This document shows, piece after piece, positions 1 to 8,836 of a DNA stretch of 64,000 nucleotides. Made by a program: the position numbers and the translations under genes. How positions within the stretch are numbered: position 1 is the stretch's first letter; each line of letters opens with the position of its first letter. The DNA is taken from NCBI GenBank assembly GCA_947493335.1, contig CANLQO010000001.1, positions 682,001 through 746,000 on the forward strand, written 5' to 3'. The notes under the pieces were generated by a model. The model saw only the letters and a list, made by a program, of their open reading frames with translations. It was not told where the DNA came from and ran no database searches. The stretch is from an uncultured Paracoccaceae bacterium (GTDB taxonomy: Bacteria > Pseudomonadota > Alphaproteobacteria > Rhodobacterales > Rhodobacteraceae).

Positions 1-2121
1 GGAAACGACAGCATCACCGGTGGGAGCGGCAATGATACGATTGCTGGCGGAACCGGGCGCGACACGATCGACGGCGGCGATGGCGATGACGTCATTTACG
101 GCGACGATGAAAGCGGTTCCTTTTCGGCGGGGACGCCTGAATCGCTGAATTGGACGACACAGGGTCCCGCAGGCACCGATCTGTCCGCTGGATTTGTGCA
201 GGATACCGGCGACATGAATGTCGCGGTCAGCTTTACCAATGACGGTGGCAACACCGGGATCACCGTCACCGAGGACACGCAGTATACCGAAGGTGGCGAG
301 CCCTATGCTACCAATTCCGGCCTTTACCTGACTGGCGGTGCGGGCCCCAACATGACGGCGGACTTCGTGTTCACCGCGGAAGGCGGGACCGGCCTGCCGG
401 ACACGGTCGGCGATCTGACCTTCCGCCTGAACGATGTGGACCAGGGCAGCTGGCAGGATGTCGTCACGGTGAATGCCTATGATGTCGATGGCAACCTGAT
501 CACGGTGACCCTGACACCGGAAGACCCGGCCAATGATACGGTCAGCGGAAACACGGTGACAGCCGGAAACACCTCTGAAACGCAAACGTCTGCTGCCGGT
601 TCGATCCTTGTTTCGATTCCGGGGCCAGTCCACCGGTTCGAGATCATCTATGCCAATAACGGGACCGATGGGCAGGCGCTATGGGTCACGGACATGCACT
701 TTGCCACGGCGGCGCAGGGCGATGGCGATTCCGTGCAGGGTGGTGCGGGCAACGACCAGATTTTCGGCGGCGGTGGCGACGATACGCTTGATGGCGGCAC
801 CGGAAATGACACGCTGACCGGTGGCAGCGGCAATGACCAGCTAGATGGAGAGGCGGGCCGCGACACGGTCTACGGTGGCGACGGTGACGACACCCTTAAC
901 TATGCCGTTGGCGGTGATGAGCTTTACGGCGGAGCGGGCGACGACAACGTGCGCGGCGGTTTCACCGCCGGTGCGGATGACGCCACCCTCTATGGCGGGG
1001 ATGGGAACGATAATCTTATCACCTATGGGGCCAATGACACGATCTATGGTGGCGCGGGCGATGACGTCATTGCGGCCGACAGCGGCGACGAATCCATTGA
1101 TGGCGGTTCTGGAAATGACGAAATCTACGCCGGTCATGGCAATGACACCGTTGAGGGCGGTGCCGGCAACGATACGATTTACGACAGCAGCGGAAACGAC
1201 ACGCTTTTTGGCGGTGACGGCAACGATTCCATCTATGGTGGCAGCGGCGATAACCTGATCGATGGCGGTCGCGGGGCCGACACGATCAATGCGGGCGCGG
1301 GCAACGACCAGATCTTCTTTTCCAACAACGACAGTGCTGACGGCGGAAGCGGGGATGATGAATTCCTGTTCTTCGACTATGCGCCCGGCGAAACCGGCGA
1401 CATCTCGCTTGACGGCGGTGACGGGTTCGACTCGCTGCAGCTTGGGTCGTCTGCCGATATGTCGACGCTGAACATCACCAGCGACGATGCGAACGGAAAA
1501 TCGGGCACGGTGCAGATGGACGACGGGTCCACGCTGACCTTTGCCCGGATGGAAAACATCGTTTGTTTTACCCCCGGTGCGCGCATCCTGACCCCGCATG
1601 GTGCCCGCCCGATTGAGACGCTGTCGGTTGGCGATCTGGTGCTGACCCGTGACCACGGGCTGCAGCCGATCCGCTGGATTCAGTCCAGCACCGTGCCAGC
1701 CGTCGGACGTCTGGCCCCGATCCGCATCCGCCCGGGCGTTGTGACAGGACAGGCGGTGGACCTGCTGGTGTCACCACAGCACCGCATGCTGTTTCAGGGC
1801 TATCGCGCGGAGCTGTTGTTTGGTCAGTCAGAGGTGCTTGTCGCGGCGAAGCATCTGATCGACCAAAAGCGCGTGACCCGCGAAGAGGGTGGGGAAGTGA
1901 CCTATCTGCATATGATGTTTGACGAACACGAAATCATCTTTGCAGAGGGTGCCCCGACTGAAAGCTTCCACCCCGGCGATCTGGCCATTGGTGCGATCGA
2001 TGATCCGGCGCGGGCCGAACTGTTTGAAGTTTTTCCGCAGTTGCGCAGCGATCTGGGGCGCTATGGCGACACCGCGCGCCGCTGTCTGAAAGCTTATGAG
2101 GCAGAATTGATGCAATTCTGA
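1..2121 (+). CDS. RTX calcium-binding repeat protein with C-terminal Hint domain (5' end outside window)
   Basis: The frame is open from base 1, so the gene starts upstream; 706 residues are visible. It begins with RTX nonapeptides (GGSGNDTIAGGTGRDTI), which bind calcium outside the cell. A stretch rich in Thr, Asp and Gly (about residues 40-235) looks like a beta-sandwich domain. A second RTX block of about 20 GGxGxDxΦ repeats follows to about residue 460. From Cys522 (CFTPGARILTPHG) comes a Hint_2-type domain, as in many Roseobacter RTX proteins, ending in a segment with SPQHRML and FHPGD. RTX proteins are usually exported by type I systems. No exporter gene lies directly downstream; the type I operon at 53.5-61 kb could serve it, but that is inference. 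The protein's function is unknown. Confidence 0.9.
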   Translation, partial: GNDSITGGSGNDTIAGGTGRDTIDGGDGDDVIYGDDESGSFSAGTPESLNWTTQGPAGTDLSAGFVQDTGDMNVAVSFTNDGGNTGITVTEDTQYTEGGEPYATNSGLYLTGGAGPNMTADFVFTAEGGTGLPDTVGDLTFRLNDVDQGSWQDVVTVNAYDVDGNLITVTLTPEDPANDTVSGNTVTAGNTSETQTSAAGSILVSIPGPVHRFEIIYANNGTDGQALWVTDMHFATAAQGDGDSVQGGAGNDQIFGGGGDDTLDGGTGNDTLTGGSGNDQLDGEAGRDTVYGGDGDDTLNYAVGGDELYGGAGDDNVRGGFTAGADDATLYGGDGNDNLITYGANDTIYGGAGDDVIAADSGDESIDGGSGNDEIYAGHGNDTVEGGAGNDTIYDSSGNDTLFGGDGNDSIYGGSGDNLIDGGRGADTINAGAGNDQIFFSNNDSADGGSGDDEFLFFDYAPGETGDISLDGGDGFDSLQLGSSADMSTLNITSDDANGKSGTVQMDDGSTLTFARMENIVCFTPGARILTPHGARPIETLSVGDLVLTRDHGLQPIRWIQSSTVPAVGRLAPIRIRPGVVTGQAVDLLVSPQHRMLFQGYRAELLFGQSEVLVAAKHLIDQKRVTREEGGEVTYLHMMFDEHEIIFAEGAPTESFHPGDLAIGAIDDPARAELFEVFPQLRSDLGRYGDTARRCLKAYEAELMQF

Positions 2122-2304
2122 CCCCGTGTTCCCGCGCCGTCTGTCTGAATTGCAAGCTGCGGAAATAATGGACTCAAACGATGTGGCAAGACGCCAATAC
2201 CTGCTGTCTGTGAAAGCGGTTCCAGAAACGGTTGCAATACCTTCGCGTGATTGATTTAGTCTGACCCGAGCGCAGGGAATCTGCCGCCAACGGGGAGAAT
2301 TGGG

Positions 2305-3405
2305 TTGGGTACAACCACTGATGAAAACGCTTTCGTTGCGTTTGAACGCGTTCAAAAAAGCTATGACGGTGAAAACCTTGTCGTCAAAGACTTGAACCTG
2401 TCGATGCCCAAGGGCGAATTTCTGACAATGCTGGGGCCGTCGGGATCGGGTAAGACGACCTGCCTGATGATGCTTGCCGGGTTTGAGACCGCCACCCATG
2501 GCGAGATCAAACTTGACGGTATCAGCATCAACAACATCCCGCCGCACAAGCGTGGCATCGGCATGGTCTTTCAGAACTACGCGCTTTTCCCGCATATGAC
2601 GGTGGCGGAAAACCTCGCTTTTCCGTTGCAGGTCCGCAAGCTGGGCAAGTCCGTGCAAGAGGAAAAGGTGCATCGCGCGCTGGGCATGGTGCAGATGAAC
2701 GATTTTGCCGGGCGCAGGCCAAGCCAGTTGTCAGGCGGCCAACAGCAGCGCATCGCGCTGGCGCGCGCGCTGGTGTTTGAGCCAGAGCTGGTTCTGATGG
2801 ACGAGCCCCTTGGCGCGCTTGACAAGCAATTGCGCGAGACCCTGCAGTTTGAGATCACCAATCTGGCCCATGATCTGGGCATCACCGTGGTCTACGTCAC
2901 CCACGACCAGACCGAGGCGCTGACGATGTCGGATCGCGTTGCGGTCTTTGACGATGGCCGCATTCAGCAGCTGGCCCCGCCCGACAAGTTATATGAAGAG
3001 CCACAGAACAGTTTCGTTGCGCAATTCATTGGTGAAAACAACACCTTGGAAGGCGTTGTTCAGGAAATCACCGGAGAGACCTGCGTGGTCAAACTCGACA
3101 GTGGCGACATCATTGATGCGATACCGGTGAACGTCAGCAATGTAGGCGACCGCACCAAGGTCAGCATCCGGCCCGAACGGGTGGAGTTTGACAAGTCGCG
3201 GTTGAAGGACGGTGCGCACACGCTGAAGGCCGAAGTTCTGGAGTTCATCTATATGGGCGACATTTTCCGCACGCGCCTGCGCGTGGCGGGGACGGACGAC
3301 TTTATCATCAAATCGCGCAACGCACCCGATCAAACCCGGCTGAAGCCCGGTGAGATGATCGAAATTGGCTGGTTGCCACAGGATTGCCGGGCGCTGGACG
3401 CCTGA
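2305..3405 (+). CDS. ABC transporter ATP-binding protein, spermidine/putrescine (PotA) type
   Basis: This 366-residue ATPase should energise the importer encoded by the next genes. Walker A GPSGSGKT lies at about 44-51, the signature LSGGQ at 142-146 and Walker B with the D-loop (LVLMDEPLGALD) at about 162-173, followed by the H-loop THD. A C-terminal TOBE_2-like region of about 120 residues is typical of the PotA/FbpC group. The start is a TTG with GGGGAG 7 nt upstream; no better ATG exists before the conserved region. It is the first gene of the operon, preceded by a 183-bp non-coding stretch (2122-2304) that must hold the promoter, although I cannot assign boxes. The substrate cannot be read from sequence; polyamine-like compounds are inferred from family. 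Confidence 0.93.
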   Translation: MGTTTDENAFVAFERVQKSYDGENLVVKDLNLSMPKGEFLTMLGPSGSGKTTCLMMLAGFETATHGEIKLDGISINNIPPHKRGIGMVFQNYALFPHMTVAENLAFPLQVRKLGKSVQEEKVHRALGMVQMNDFAGRRPSQLSGGQQQRIALARALVFEPELVLMDEPLGALDKQLRETLQFEITNLAHDLGITVVYVTHDQTEALTMSDRVAVFDDGRIQQLAPPDKLYEEPQNSFVAQFIGENNTLEGVVQEITGETCVVKLDSGDIIDAIPVNVSNVGDRTKVSIRPERVEFDKSRLKDGAHTLKAEVLEFIYMGDIFRTRLRVAGTDDFIIKSRNAPDQTRLKPGEMIEIGWLPQDCRALDA

Positions 3406-3481
3406 CCGCAATAGGGGCCACACCGCGCCCGGCGGTTGGTTTCTGACGACAACAAACCGGGTTTCGAAACGGGAGAAAAAA

Positions 3482-4588
3482 ATGAAACTGACCAAAACAC
3501 TGATGGCGACCACCGCCCTCACGTTGGCTGGCTCGACTGCGATGGCAGATGGGCACATGGCCAGCGAAATGACGATTGTCAGCTGGGGCGGCGCCTATTC
3601 CGCATCACAGCAAGCGGCCTACCACGACCCCTATGCCGAAATGACCGGCGTGACGATCGTGAACGACGAAAGCTCGGCCGAAGCTGTGGCCAAGCTGCGC
3701 GCGATGAACGAAGCAGGCAACATCACCTGGGATGTGGTTGACGTTGTGGCCTCTGACGCGATCCGCCTGTGCGACGAAGGCCTTGCGCTGGAAATCGATG
3801 CGGATGAGCAGTTGGCACCTGGCGATGATGGGTCTTCTGCCTCTGAAGACTTTGGCGACCTGCTGGTCAGCGATTGCTTCATTCCGCAGATCGTCTATTC
3901 GACCACGGCTGGTTACCGCACCGATATGGTTGGCGACACGCCGCCCACATCCATTTGCGCAATGTTCGACACAGACACCTATCCCGGCAAGCGCAGCCTG
4001 GAAAAGCGCCCCATCAACAACATGGAATGGGCGCTGCTTTGTGACGGCGTAGCAAAGGAAGACGTCTATGACGTGCTGGAGACCGAAGAAGGTCAGGCAC
4101 AGGCATTCGCCAAGCTCGACACCATCAAGGACGATGTTGTCTGGTGGTCTGCTGGTGCGGACACGCCACAACTGCTGGCCGATGGCGAAGTTGTCATGGG
4201 CACGACCTACAACGGTCGTCTGTTCAGCCTGATCGAAGAGCAGAACCAGCCGGTTGGCATGCTTTGGGACGCGCAGGTGTTTGACCTTGACGGTTGGATC
4301 ATCCCAACAGGTCTGAGCCCAGAGCGCGAAGCCCGCGCGCTGGACTACGTCCGTTTTGCCACCGACACGCAGCGTCTGGCAGATCAGGCAAAATACATCA
4401 GCTACGGTCCGGCACGTGCGTCGTCCGCACCGCTGGTGGGCAAGCACCACGAATTGGGCATCGACATGGCGCAGCACATGCCGACCGATCCGAACAACGC
4501 AAAGAACACCTTCTTGTATAACTACGAGTGGTGGGCGGATTACCGTGACGATCTGGACGCCAAGTTCCAGGCCTGGTTGGCGCAATAA
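3482..4588 (+). CDS. ABC transporter substrate-binding protein, PotD/PotF family
   Basis: Periplasmic binding protein of about 368 residues. The ATG at 3482 follows a GGGAG ribosome site and opens a clear Sec signal peptide (MKLTKTLMATTALTLAGSTA), with likely cleavage after AMA. The mature start MTIVSWGGAYSASQQ is typical of family 1 extracellular binding proteins for polyamines. The open frame extends 39 codons further upstream, but those codons lack a ribosome site and precede the signal peptide. It is the second gene of the operon and is followed by two strong hairpins, a common arrangement that lets the binding protein be made in excess over the permeases. The ligand is unknown. Confidence 0.93.
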   Translation: MKLTKTLMATTALTLAGSTAMADGHMASEMTIVSWGGAYSASQQAAYHDPYAEMTGVTIVNDESSAEAVAKLRAMNEAGNITWDVVDVVASDAIRLCDEGLALEIDADEQLAPGDDGSSASEDFGDLLVSDCFIPQIVYSTTAGYRTDMVGDTPPTSICAMFDTDTYPGKRSLEKRPINNMEWALLCDGVAKEDVYDVLETEEGQAQAFAKLDTIKDDVVWWSAGADTPQLLADGEVVMGTTYNGRLFSLIEEQNQPVGMLWDAQVFDLDGWIIPTGLSPEREARALDYVRFATDTQRLADQAKYISYGPARASSAPLVGKHHELGIDMAQHMPTDPNNAKNTFLYNYEWWADYRDDLDAKFQAWLAQ

Positions 4589-4596
4589 GCCAGTAA

Positions 4597-4652
4597 GGGT
4601 GGGCGGATTGCCCACCCGACACATCATGCAAGGTGGGCAATCTGCCCACCTT
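4597..4652 (+). promoter_or_regulatory. Two tandem hairpins in the ABC operon, behind the binding-protein gene
   Basis: Bases 4597-4604 (GGGTGGGC) pair with 4610-4617 (GCCCACCC) around a 5-nt loop. Bases 4630-4639 (AAGGTGGGCA) pair with 4643-4652 (TGCCCACCTT) around a 3-nt loop. The two hairpins are near-copies of each other in opposite orientation, so they can also pair together. No U-run follows, so a processing/stability or attenuation element is more likely than full termination. Confidence 0.75.
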
Positions 4653-4675
4653 CACCCCCAAGAAGGATCAAGCGC

Positions 4676-4963
4676 ATGCCCAAAGGCTATATCATTGGAC
4701 ATATCAAGGTGACCGACCCCGAGGGGTATCCCGAGTACGTTCAGAAAGACACGCCGATCCTGGAAAGCCACGGCGCACGGTTTGTCGTGCGCGGCGGGCA
4801 GTCCGAGACACCGGAAGGTGTCGAGATGGGCCGTCACGTGGTGATCGAATTTGAAAGCTATGAGGCGGCGAAAGCGGCCTATAGCGACCCGGACTATCAG
4901 GCGGTCGCCGAGATCCGCCGCCGCTGTGCAGAAAGCACGATCATTCTGGTTGAAGGTGTCTAA
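4676..4963 (+). CDS. DUF1330 family protein
   Basis: A 95-residue soluble protein of the DUF1330 family (ferredoxin-like, dimeric alpha/beta barrel fold). The sequence MPKGYIIGHIKVTDPEGY at the start and the segment VIEFESYEAAKAAYSDPDY are characteristic. It has no signal peptide. It lies between the binding-protein and permease genes of an ABC importer and its stop codon abuts the next ATG, so it is translated with the permeases. That placement suggests it acts on, or protects against, the imported compound, but no reaction is known for this family. An AAGGA ribosome site lies before the ATG. Confidence 0.88.
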   Translation: MPKGYIIGHIKVTDPEGYPEYVQKDTPILESHGARFVVRGGQSETPEGVEMGRHVVIEFESYEAAKAAYSDPDYQAVAEIRRRCAESTIILVEGV

Positions 4964-6589
4964 ATGACCGATGCAGCAGGCCCCGTTCTGGCCGCCGATG
5001 GCACGCCGCTCAAAACGTCACTGAGCCGGGCGTTGCGCCGCCAGAAGATGCGCGCGCTTTTGCTGATCGCGCCGCTGCTGCTGTTCATCCTGATCACCTT
5101 CATCATCCCGATCGGTCAGATGCTGTTCAGGTCGGTCGAGAACCAGATCGTGGGCGATGTGCTGCCCCGAACGGTGGTTGCCGTTGCCGATTGGGACGCC
5201 GCCACCGGCGAACCACCGGGTGATCCGGTGTTTGAGGCCTTGGCCCAGGACATGATGATCGCTGTGGAAAAGAAGGAACACACGCGGCTTGGGTCGCGTC
5301 TGAACTACGAAACCACAGGTATCTCATCGCTTTTCCGCAAGTCGGGCCGCAAGGTCGACGAGATGGGCGAAGTTGCGATGGACCAGTTCGTCGATCTTGA
5401 TGAAGGTTTCGAAGAGCCCGCGAATTGGGCGGTGCAACTGGGTAGCGAAAGCTGGAACGCCGCATTGACCGAGTGGGCCAACGCGGGCGCAGAGGGGATG
5501 CCGCCGCGATTTGAAGCAGACCCCGGTGCGGCGGCGGCGCTTCCGCAGACGGTGGCGCTCTATCGCGATTACGCGGATTTTGTCCGCAGCGAGGAAGACA
5601 GCCCCCTGAAAGAGGATATCTGGCCGATCCAGTTTCATGTGCTGGCACAGGAACTTGGCGGCGCTGATCTGTCGCAAGTCGCTGGCACCGGCCTTGCACT
5701 GGCAGATGCACAGGCGGCTGTGGGCGGGTTTGAGACCGAGGACCTGAAGGCTGCGTTTGTCGATGTCGACGAAGACTGGGCCAGTGTTGAGGTCTGGCAG
5801 ACGATCCAGACCTATAGCCCCGCCTATACCAGCGGCTATTTCCTCAATTCAGTCGACATGCAGAAAAGCCCGGACGGCGCGGAATGGCGGCCAGAGGATC
5901 AGCAGATTTACCTGACGCTGTTCTGGCGCACGATGCTGATGTCCTTTGTGATCACCTGTTCGTGCATCCTGTTGGGGTATCCGGTGGCCTGGCTTTTGGC
6001 GAACTTGCCGACCTCCAAGGCGAACCTTTTGATGATCCTTGTTCTTTTGCCATTCTGGACCTCGCTGCTGGTGCGCACCTCGGCGTGGAAGGTGCTGCTG
6101 CAACAGCAGGGGGTCATTAACGAGATGCTGGTCTGGATCGGGCTTGTCGGAGATGAGAACCGGCTGGCGCTGATCAACAACGCCACTGGCACGATCATCG
6201 CGATGACCCATATCCTGTTGCCCTTCATGATCCTTCCGCTTTATTCGGTCATGAAGACGATCCCACCCAGCTATTTGCGGGCCGCGAAATCGCTGGGGGC
6301 CACAAACTGGACGGCCTTCTGGCGGGTCTATTTCCCGCAGTCCGTGCCGGGCATCGGGGCCGGGTCAATTCTCGTCTTTATTCTGGCCATCGGGTATTAC
6401 ATCACGCCCGAGATCGTGGGCGGCACCAAAGGTGTCTTTATCTCGAACCGGATCGCCTATCACATCTCTTCCAGCCTGAATTGGGGTTTGGCGGCGGCGT
6501 TGGGGTCGATCCTGCTGGCGATCGTGCTGATCTTCTATTGGATGTACGACAAGATCGTCGGCATCGATAACGTGAAGCTGGGGGGCTAG
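4964..6589 (+). CDS. ABC transporter permease, PotB type, with large extracytoplasmic insertion
   Basis: Inner-membrane permease of 541 residues, nearly twice the usual PotB length of about 280-300. TM1 is at about 29-52 (LLLIAPLLLFILITFIIPIG). A hydrophilic, acidic stretch of about 250 residues (about 60-310) follows and should face the periplasm. The conserved membrane core starts near 315 and carries the EAA loop (YLRAAKSLGATNWTAFW) that contacts the ATPase. The ATG directly follows the stop of the DUF1330 gene, indicating translational coupling. The insertion contains many Asp/Glu and Trp residues and no domain I can name. With the next permease it forms the channel of the importer. Confidence 0.92.
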   Translation: MTDAAGPVLAADGTPLKTSLSRALRRQKMRALLLIAPLLLFILITFIIPIGQMLFRSVENQIVGDVLPRTVVAVADWDAATGEPPGDPVFEALAQDMMIAVEKKEHTRLGSRLNYETTGISSLFRKSGRKVDEMGEVAMDQFVDLDEGFEEPANWAVQLGSESWNAALTEWANAGAEGMPPRFEADPGAAAALPQTVALYRDYADFVRSEEDSPLKEDIWPIQFHVLAQELGGADLSQVAGTGLALADAQAAVGGFETEDLKAAFVDVDEDWASVEVWQTIQTYSPAYTSGYFLNSVDMQKSPDGAEWRPEDQQIYLTLFWRTMLMSFVITCSCILLGYPVAWLLANLPTSKANLLMILVLLPFWTSLLVRTSAWKVLLQQQGVINEMLVWIGLVGDENRLALINNATGTIIAMTHILLPFMILPLYSVMKTIPPSYLRAAKSLGATNWTAFWRVYFPQSVPGIGAGSILVFILAIGYYITPEIVGGTKGVFISNRIAYHISSSLNWGLAAALGSILLAIVLIFYWMYDKIVGIDNVKLGG

Positions 6590-6592
6590 GAC

Positions 6593-7822
6593 ATGACGAC
6601 GCATCTGACTGCTGCCGACAAGGCCGCCGCTGCCGACAATACGTGGACGTTCACCGTTCCCCTGACCGCCGCCTTTGGCGCGGTGCTGGGTGTCTTGGGT
6701 GGTCAGGCCGCCGGTCTTGGCGTGATGACCGGCCTTTTGGCGGGGGCCGTGATCGGTGCCGCCTTGGCCTATGCTTTGGCGGTGCATCTGCCCAAGCGCA
6801 CAGGCCGCTGGGTCGCCATCGGCGTCTGCGGCGTTTTGGGGCTGGTGCTGGGTGGCGTGGCTGGCGGGCTGGCAGGTGCCATTCTGGGCGCGCTGCTGGG
6901 CTGGTGTGCGTATTGGCTCTCGACCGGTGCCTACCGCGCGGGTGTGCCACCCTATGCGACAACCGGGCAAGTGTTGTGGCACAATTCGTTCAAGCTGATC
7001 TGCGGATTGATCTTCTTCTTTCTGATCGCCCCGATCATCACAATCATTCCACTGTCGTTTAACGCGCAGGACTTTTTCACCTTTACACCGGAGATGCTGG
7101 CGCTGGACCCGGCAGGCTATAGCCTGAAGCATTACGAGGACTTCTTTACCAATGCCGACTGGCTGCGCCCGATGCAAAACAGCCTGATCATCGCGCCTTT
7201 TGCGACGATCATCTCGGTTTCATTGGGCACGTTGGCGGCCATCGGCCTGTCGCAAAGCCATGTGCCGTTTCGGCGGGGGATCATGGCGATCCTGATCTCG
7301 CCCATGATCGTGCCGCTGATCATCTCGGCCACGGGCATGTTCTTTTTCTACAGCCAGATGGGTCTGTGGATGGAAGAAACGCTTGGCATATCAAAGTCGC
7401 TGTCGGGCTACATCAAGGTCATTCTGGCGCATGCCGCACTTGGCATTCCATTTGTGATCATCACGGTGACGGCGACGCTGGTGGGCTTTGACAATTCGCT
7501 GACGCGCGCGGCGGCCAACATGGGCGCGACACCGGTCACGACCTTTTTCAAGGTGCAGATGCCGCTGATCCTTCCGGGCGTCATCTCGGGCGGGTTGTTT
7601 GCCTTTATCACTTCATTTGATGAGGTGGTTGTGGTGCTCTTTGTGGGGGCCGCGGCGCAAAAGACATTGCCTTGGCAGATGTTCACCGGCCTGCGCGAGC
7701 AGATCAGCCCGACCATTTTGGCCGTGGCGACGGTACTGGTGGCGATCTCAATCGTGTTGCTGACGGTCGTGGAAATGCTGCGTCGACGGTCAGAGCGTTT
7801 GCGCGGAATGAGCCCGGCCTAG
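6593..7822 (+). CDS. ABC transporter permease, PotC type, with extra N-terminal glycine-rich membrane domain
   Basis: The second permease of the importer, 409 residues. Residues from about 135 on are a normal PotC-like permease with the EAA loop (LTRAAANMGATPVTTFFKV). Before that lies an added module of about 115 residues with four very Gly/Ala-rich hydrophobic segments (for example VLGLVLGGVAGGLAGAILGA), a glycine-zipper pattern. Usual PotC proteins are about 260-280 residues and lack it. The gene starts 3 nt after the first permease stop. Last gene of the operon; the AEC gene on the other strand ends 6 nt further on. Confidence 0.92.
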   Translation: MTTHLTAADKAAAADNTWTFTVPLTAAFGAVLGVLGGQAAGLGVMTGLLAGAVIGAALAYALAVHLPKRTGRWVAIGVCGVLGLVLGGVAGGLAGAILGALLGWCAYWLSTGAYRAGVPPYATTGQVLWHNSFKLICGLIFFFLIAPIITIIPLSFNAQDFFTFTPEMLALDPAGYSLKHYEDFFTNADWLRPMQNSLIIAPFATIISVSLGTLAAIGLSQSHVPFRRGIMAILISPMIVPLIISATGMFFFYSQMGLWMEETLGISKSLSGYIKVILAHAALGIPFVIITVTATLVGFDNSLTRAAANMGATPVTTFFKVQMPLILPGVISGGLFAFITSFDEVVVVLFVGAAAQKTLPWQMFTGLREQISPTILAVATVLVAISIVLLTVVEMLRRRSERLRGMSPA

Positions 7823-7828
7823 CGGGCT

Positions 7829-8758
7829 TTAGGGGAGCACGGCAAGCCAGCCCCAAGCGGTCAGAACCGATAGCCCCGTGGCCAACAGAACAGACGAGGC
7901 CGCGACCCGCTTGGCCCGGTCGTACATATTGGCAAAGACATAGGCATTGACCCCCGGCGCCATCGCGGCGGTGATGACAAGGCTGCGTTGCGCGTCGGTG
8001 GACAGGCCAAAACCCGCGCCGAGGGCAAAGGACAGCGCAGGTTGCACCAACAGCATGACTGCGCAGACAAACAGGATCACGCGCATGTCGCCCTCTGGCC
8101 GGTAGCGGACCAACACGCCGCCCAGCCCGAACAAGGCGGCGGGCAGGGCCGCGCGCACCATCATGTCGATCCCATCGGTCAGCACCACGGGCAGGGGGAT
8201 CGCGCCCAGATTAACAACAAAGCCAAGGCCGATCCCGATGATCAGGTTATTGCCGAACATCGCCTTGGCAATTTTGGGCAGGGCGGCGCGAAACCGGCTG
8301 CCACGATTGCGGGTGATTTCCATCGCGGTGATGCCAAGCCCATAACAAAAGGGGGCGTTGATGGCGACCAGCGCGTAGTTCGCCGCCAGCGCATCGGTCC
8401 CATAGGCACGCTCGGTTATAGGCAGTCCCAGAAGGACGGAATTGGCGAACAGGCAGCAAAAGCCGATGACGATGGCGTCTTCCCAATCCCGCTTGAAGAT
8501 CAGACCCGCACCAAGCGCGCCAATCACAAAGCAGAACGTCGCGACGCCGTAGTAGCTAAACAGCAAGGCAGGGTCGAAATGCTGGCCAAGATCAAGGGAT
8601 GAAATCGCGCGAAACAACAGGCAAGGGATCGCAAACCCTTGGGTAAATCGCATCAGGTTATCGGCCCCTTCGGCGGGAAAAAGACCGCGCCAGACGGCCA
8701 GATAGCCAAAGCCCAGCACCAGAAAGACCGGCAGGATGACATCCAGCAACGCGGTCAT
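7829..8758 (-). CDS. AEC family (auxin efflux carrier-like) transporter
   Basis: Membrane protein of 309 residues with about ten hydrophobic segments, starting MTALLDVILPVFLVLGFGYL, a typical opening of bacterial AEC permeases. AEC proteins move small organic acids or similar compounds; the substrate here is unknown. The conserved core pattern FANSVLLGLPITERAYG matches the family. It converges on the ABC operon with only 6 nt between stop codons and no visible terminator. It stands alone upstream: the next minus-strand gene ends at 8837.. and is transcribed in the same direction from further upstream, with 78 nt between them. Confidence 0.88.
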   Translation of the reverse strand: MTALLDVILPVFLVLGFGYLAVWRGLFPAEGADNLMRFTQGFAIPCLLFRAISSLDLGQHFDPALLFSYYGVATFCFVIGALGAGLIFKRDWEDAIVIGFCCLFANSVLLGLPITERAYGTDALAANYALVAINAPFCYGLGITAMEITRNRGSRFRAALPKIAKAMFGNNLIIGIGLGFVVNLGAIPLPVVLTDGIDMMVRAALPAALFGLGGVLVRYRPEGDMRVILFVCAVMLLVQPALSFALGAGFGLSTDAQRSLVITAAMAPGVNAYVFANMYDRAKRVAASSVLLATGLSVLTAWGWLAVLP

Positions 8759-8836
8759 CGGGGGGTCAGTGCCTGTTGCATCGACGCGCGCCTGTGGCAG
8801 GGGGTTCTTTGATCAAAAGAAGCGGGGCGTGGCGCG

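Noticed and set aside
700-1400. Regular DNA repeats resembling a CRISPR or minisatellite
   Set aside because: The periodicity follows the nine-residue RTX codon pattern; spacers are coding.
841-1656. 271-residue minus-strand frame
   Set aside because: Shadow of the RTX coding sequence; its pseudo-repeats arise from the GGxGxD codons.
6365-7177. 270-residue minus-strand frame
   Set aside because: Antisense to the two ABC permease genes.
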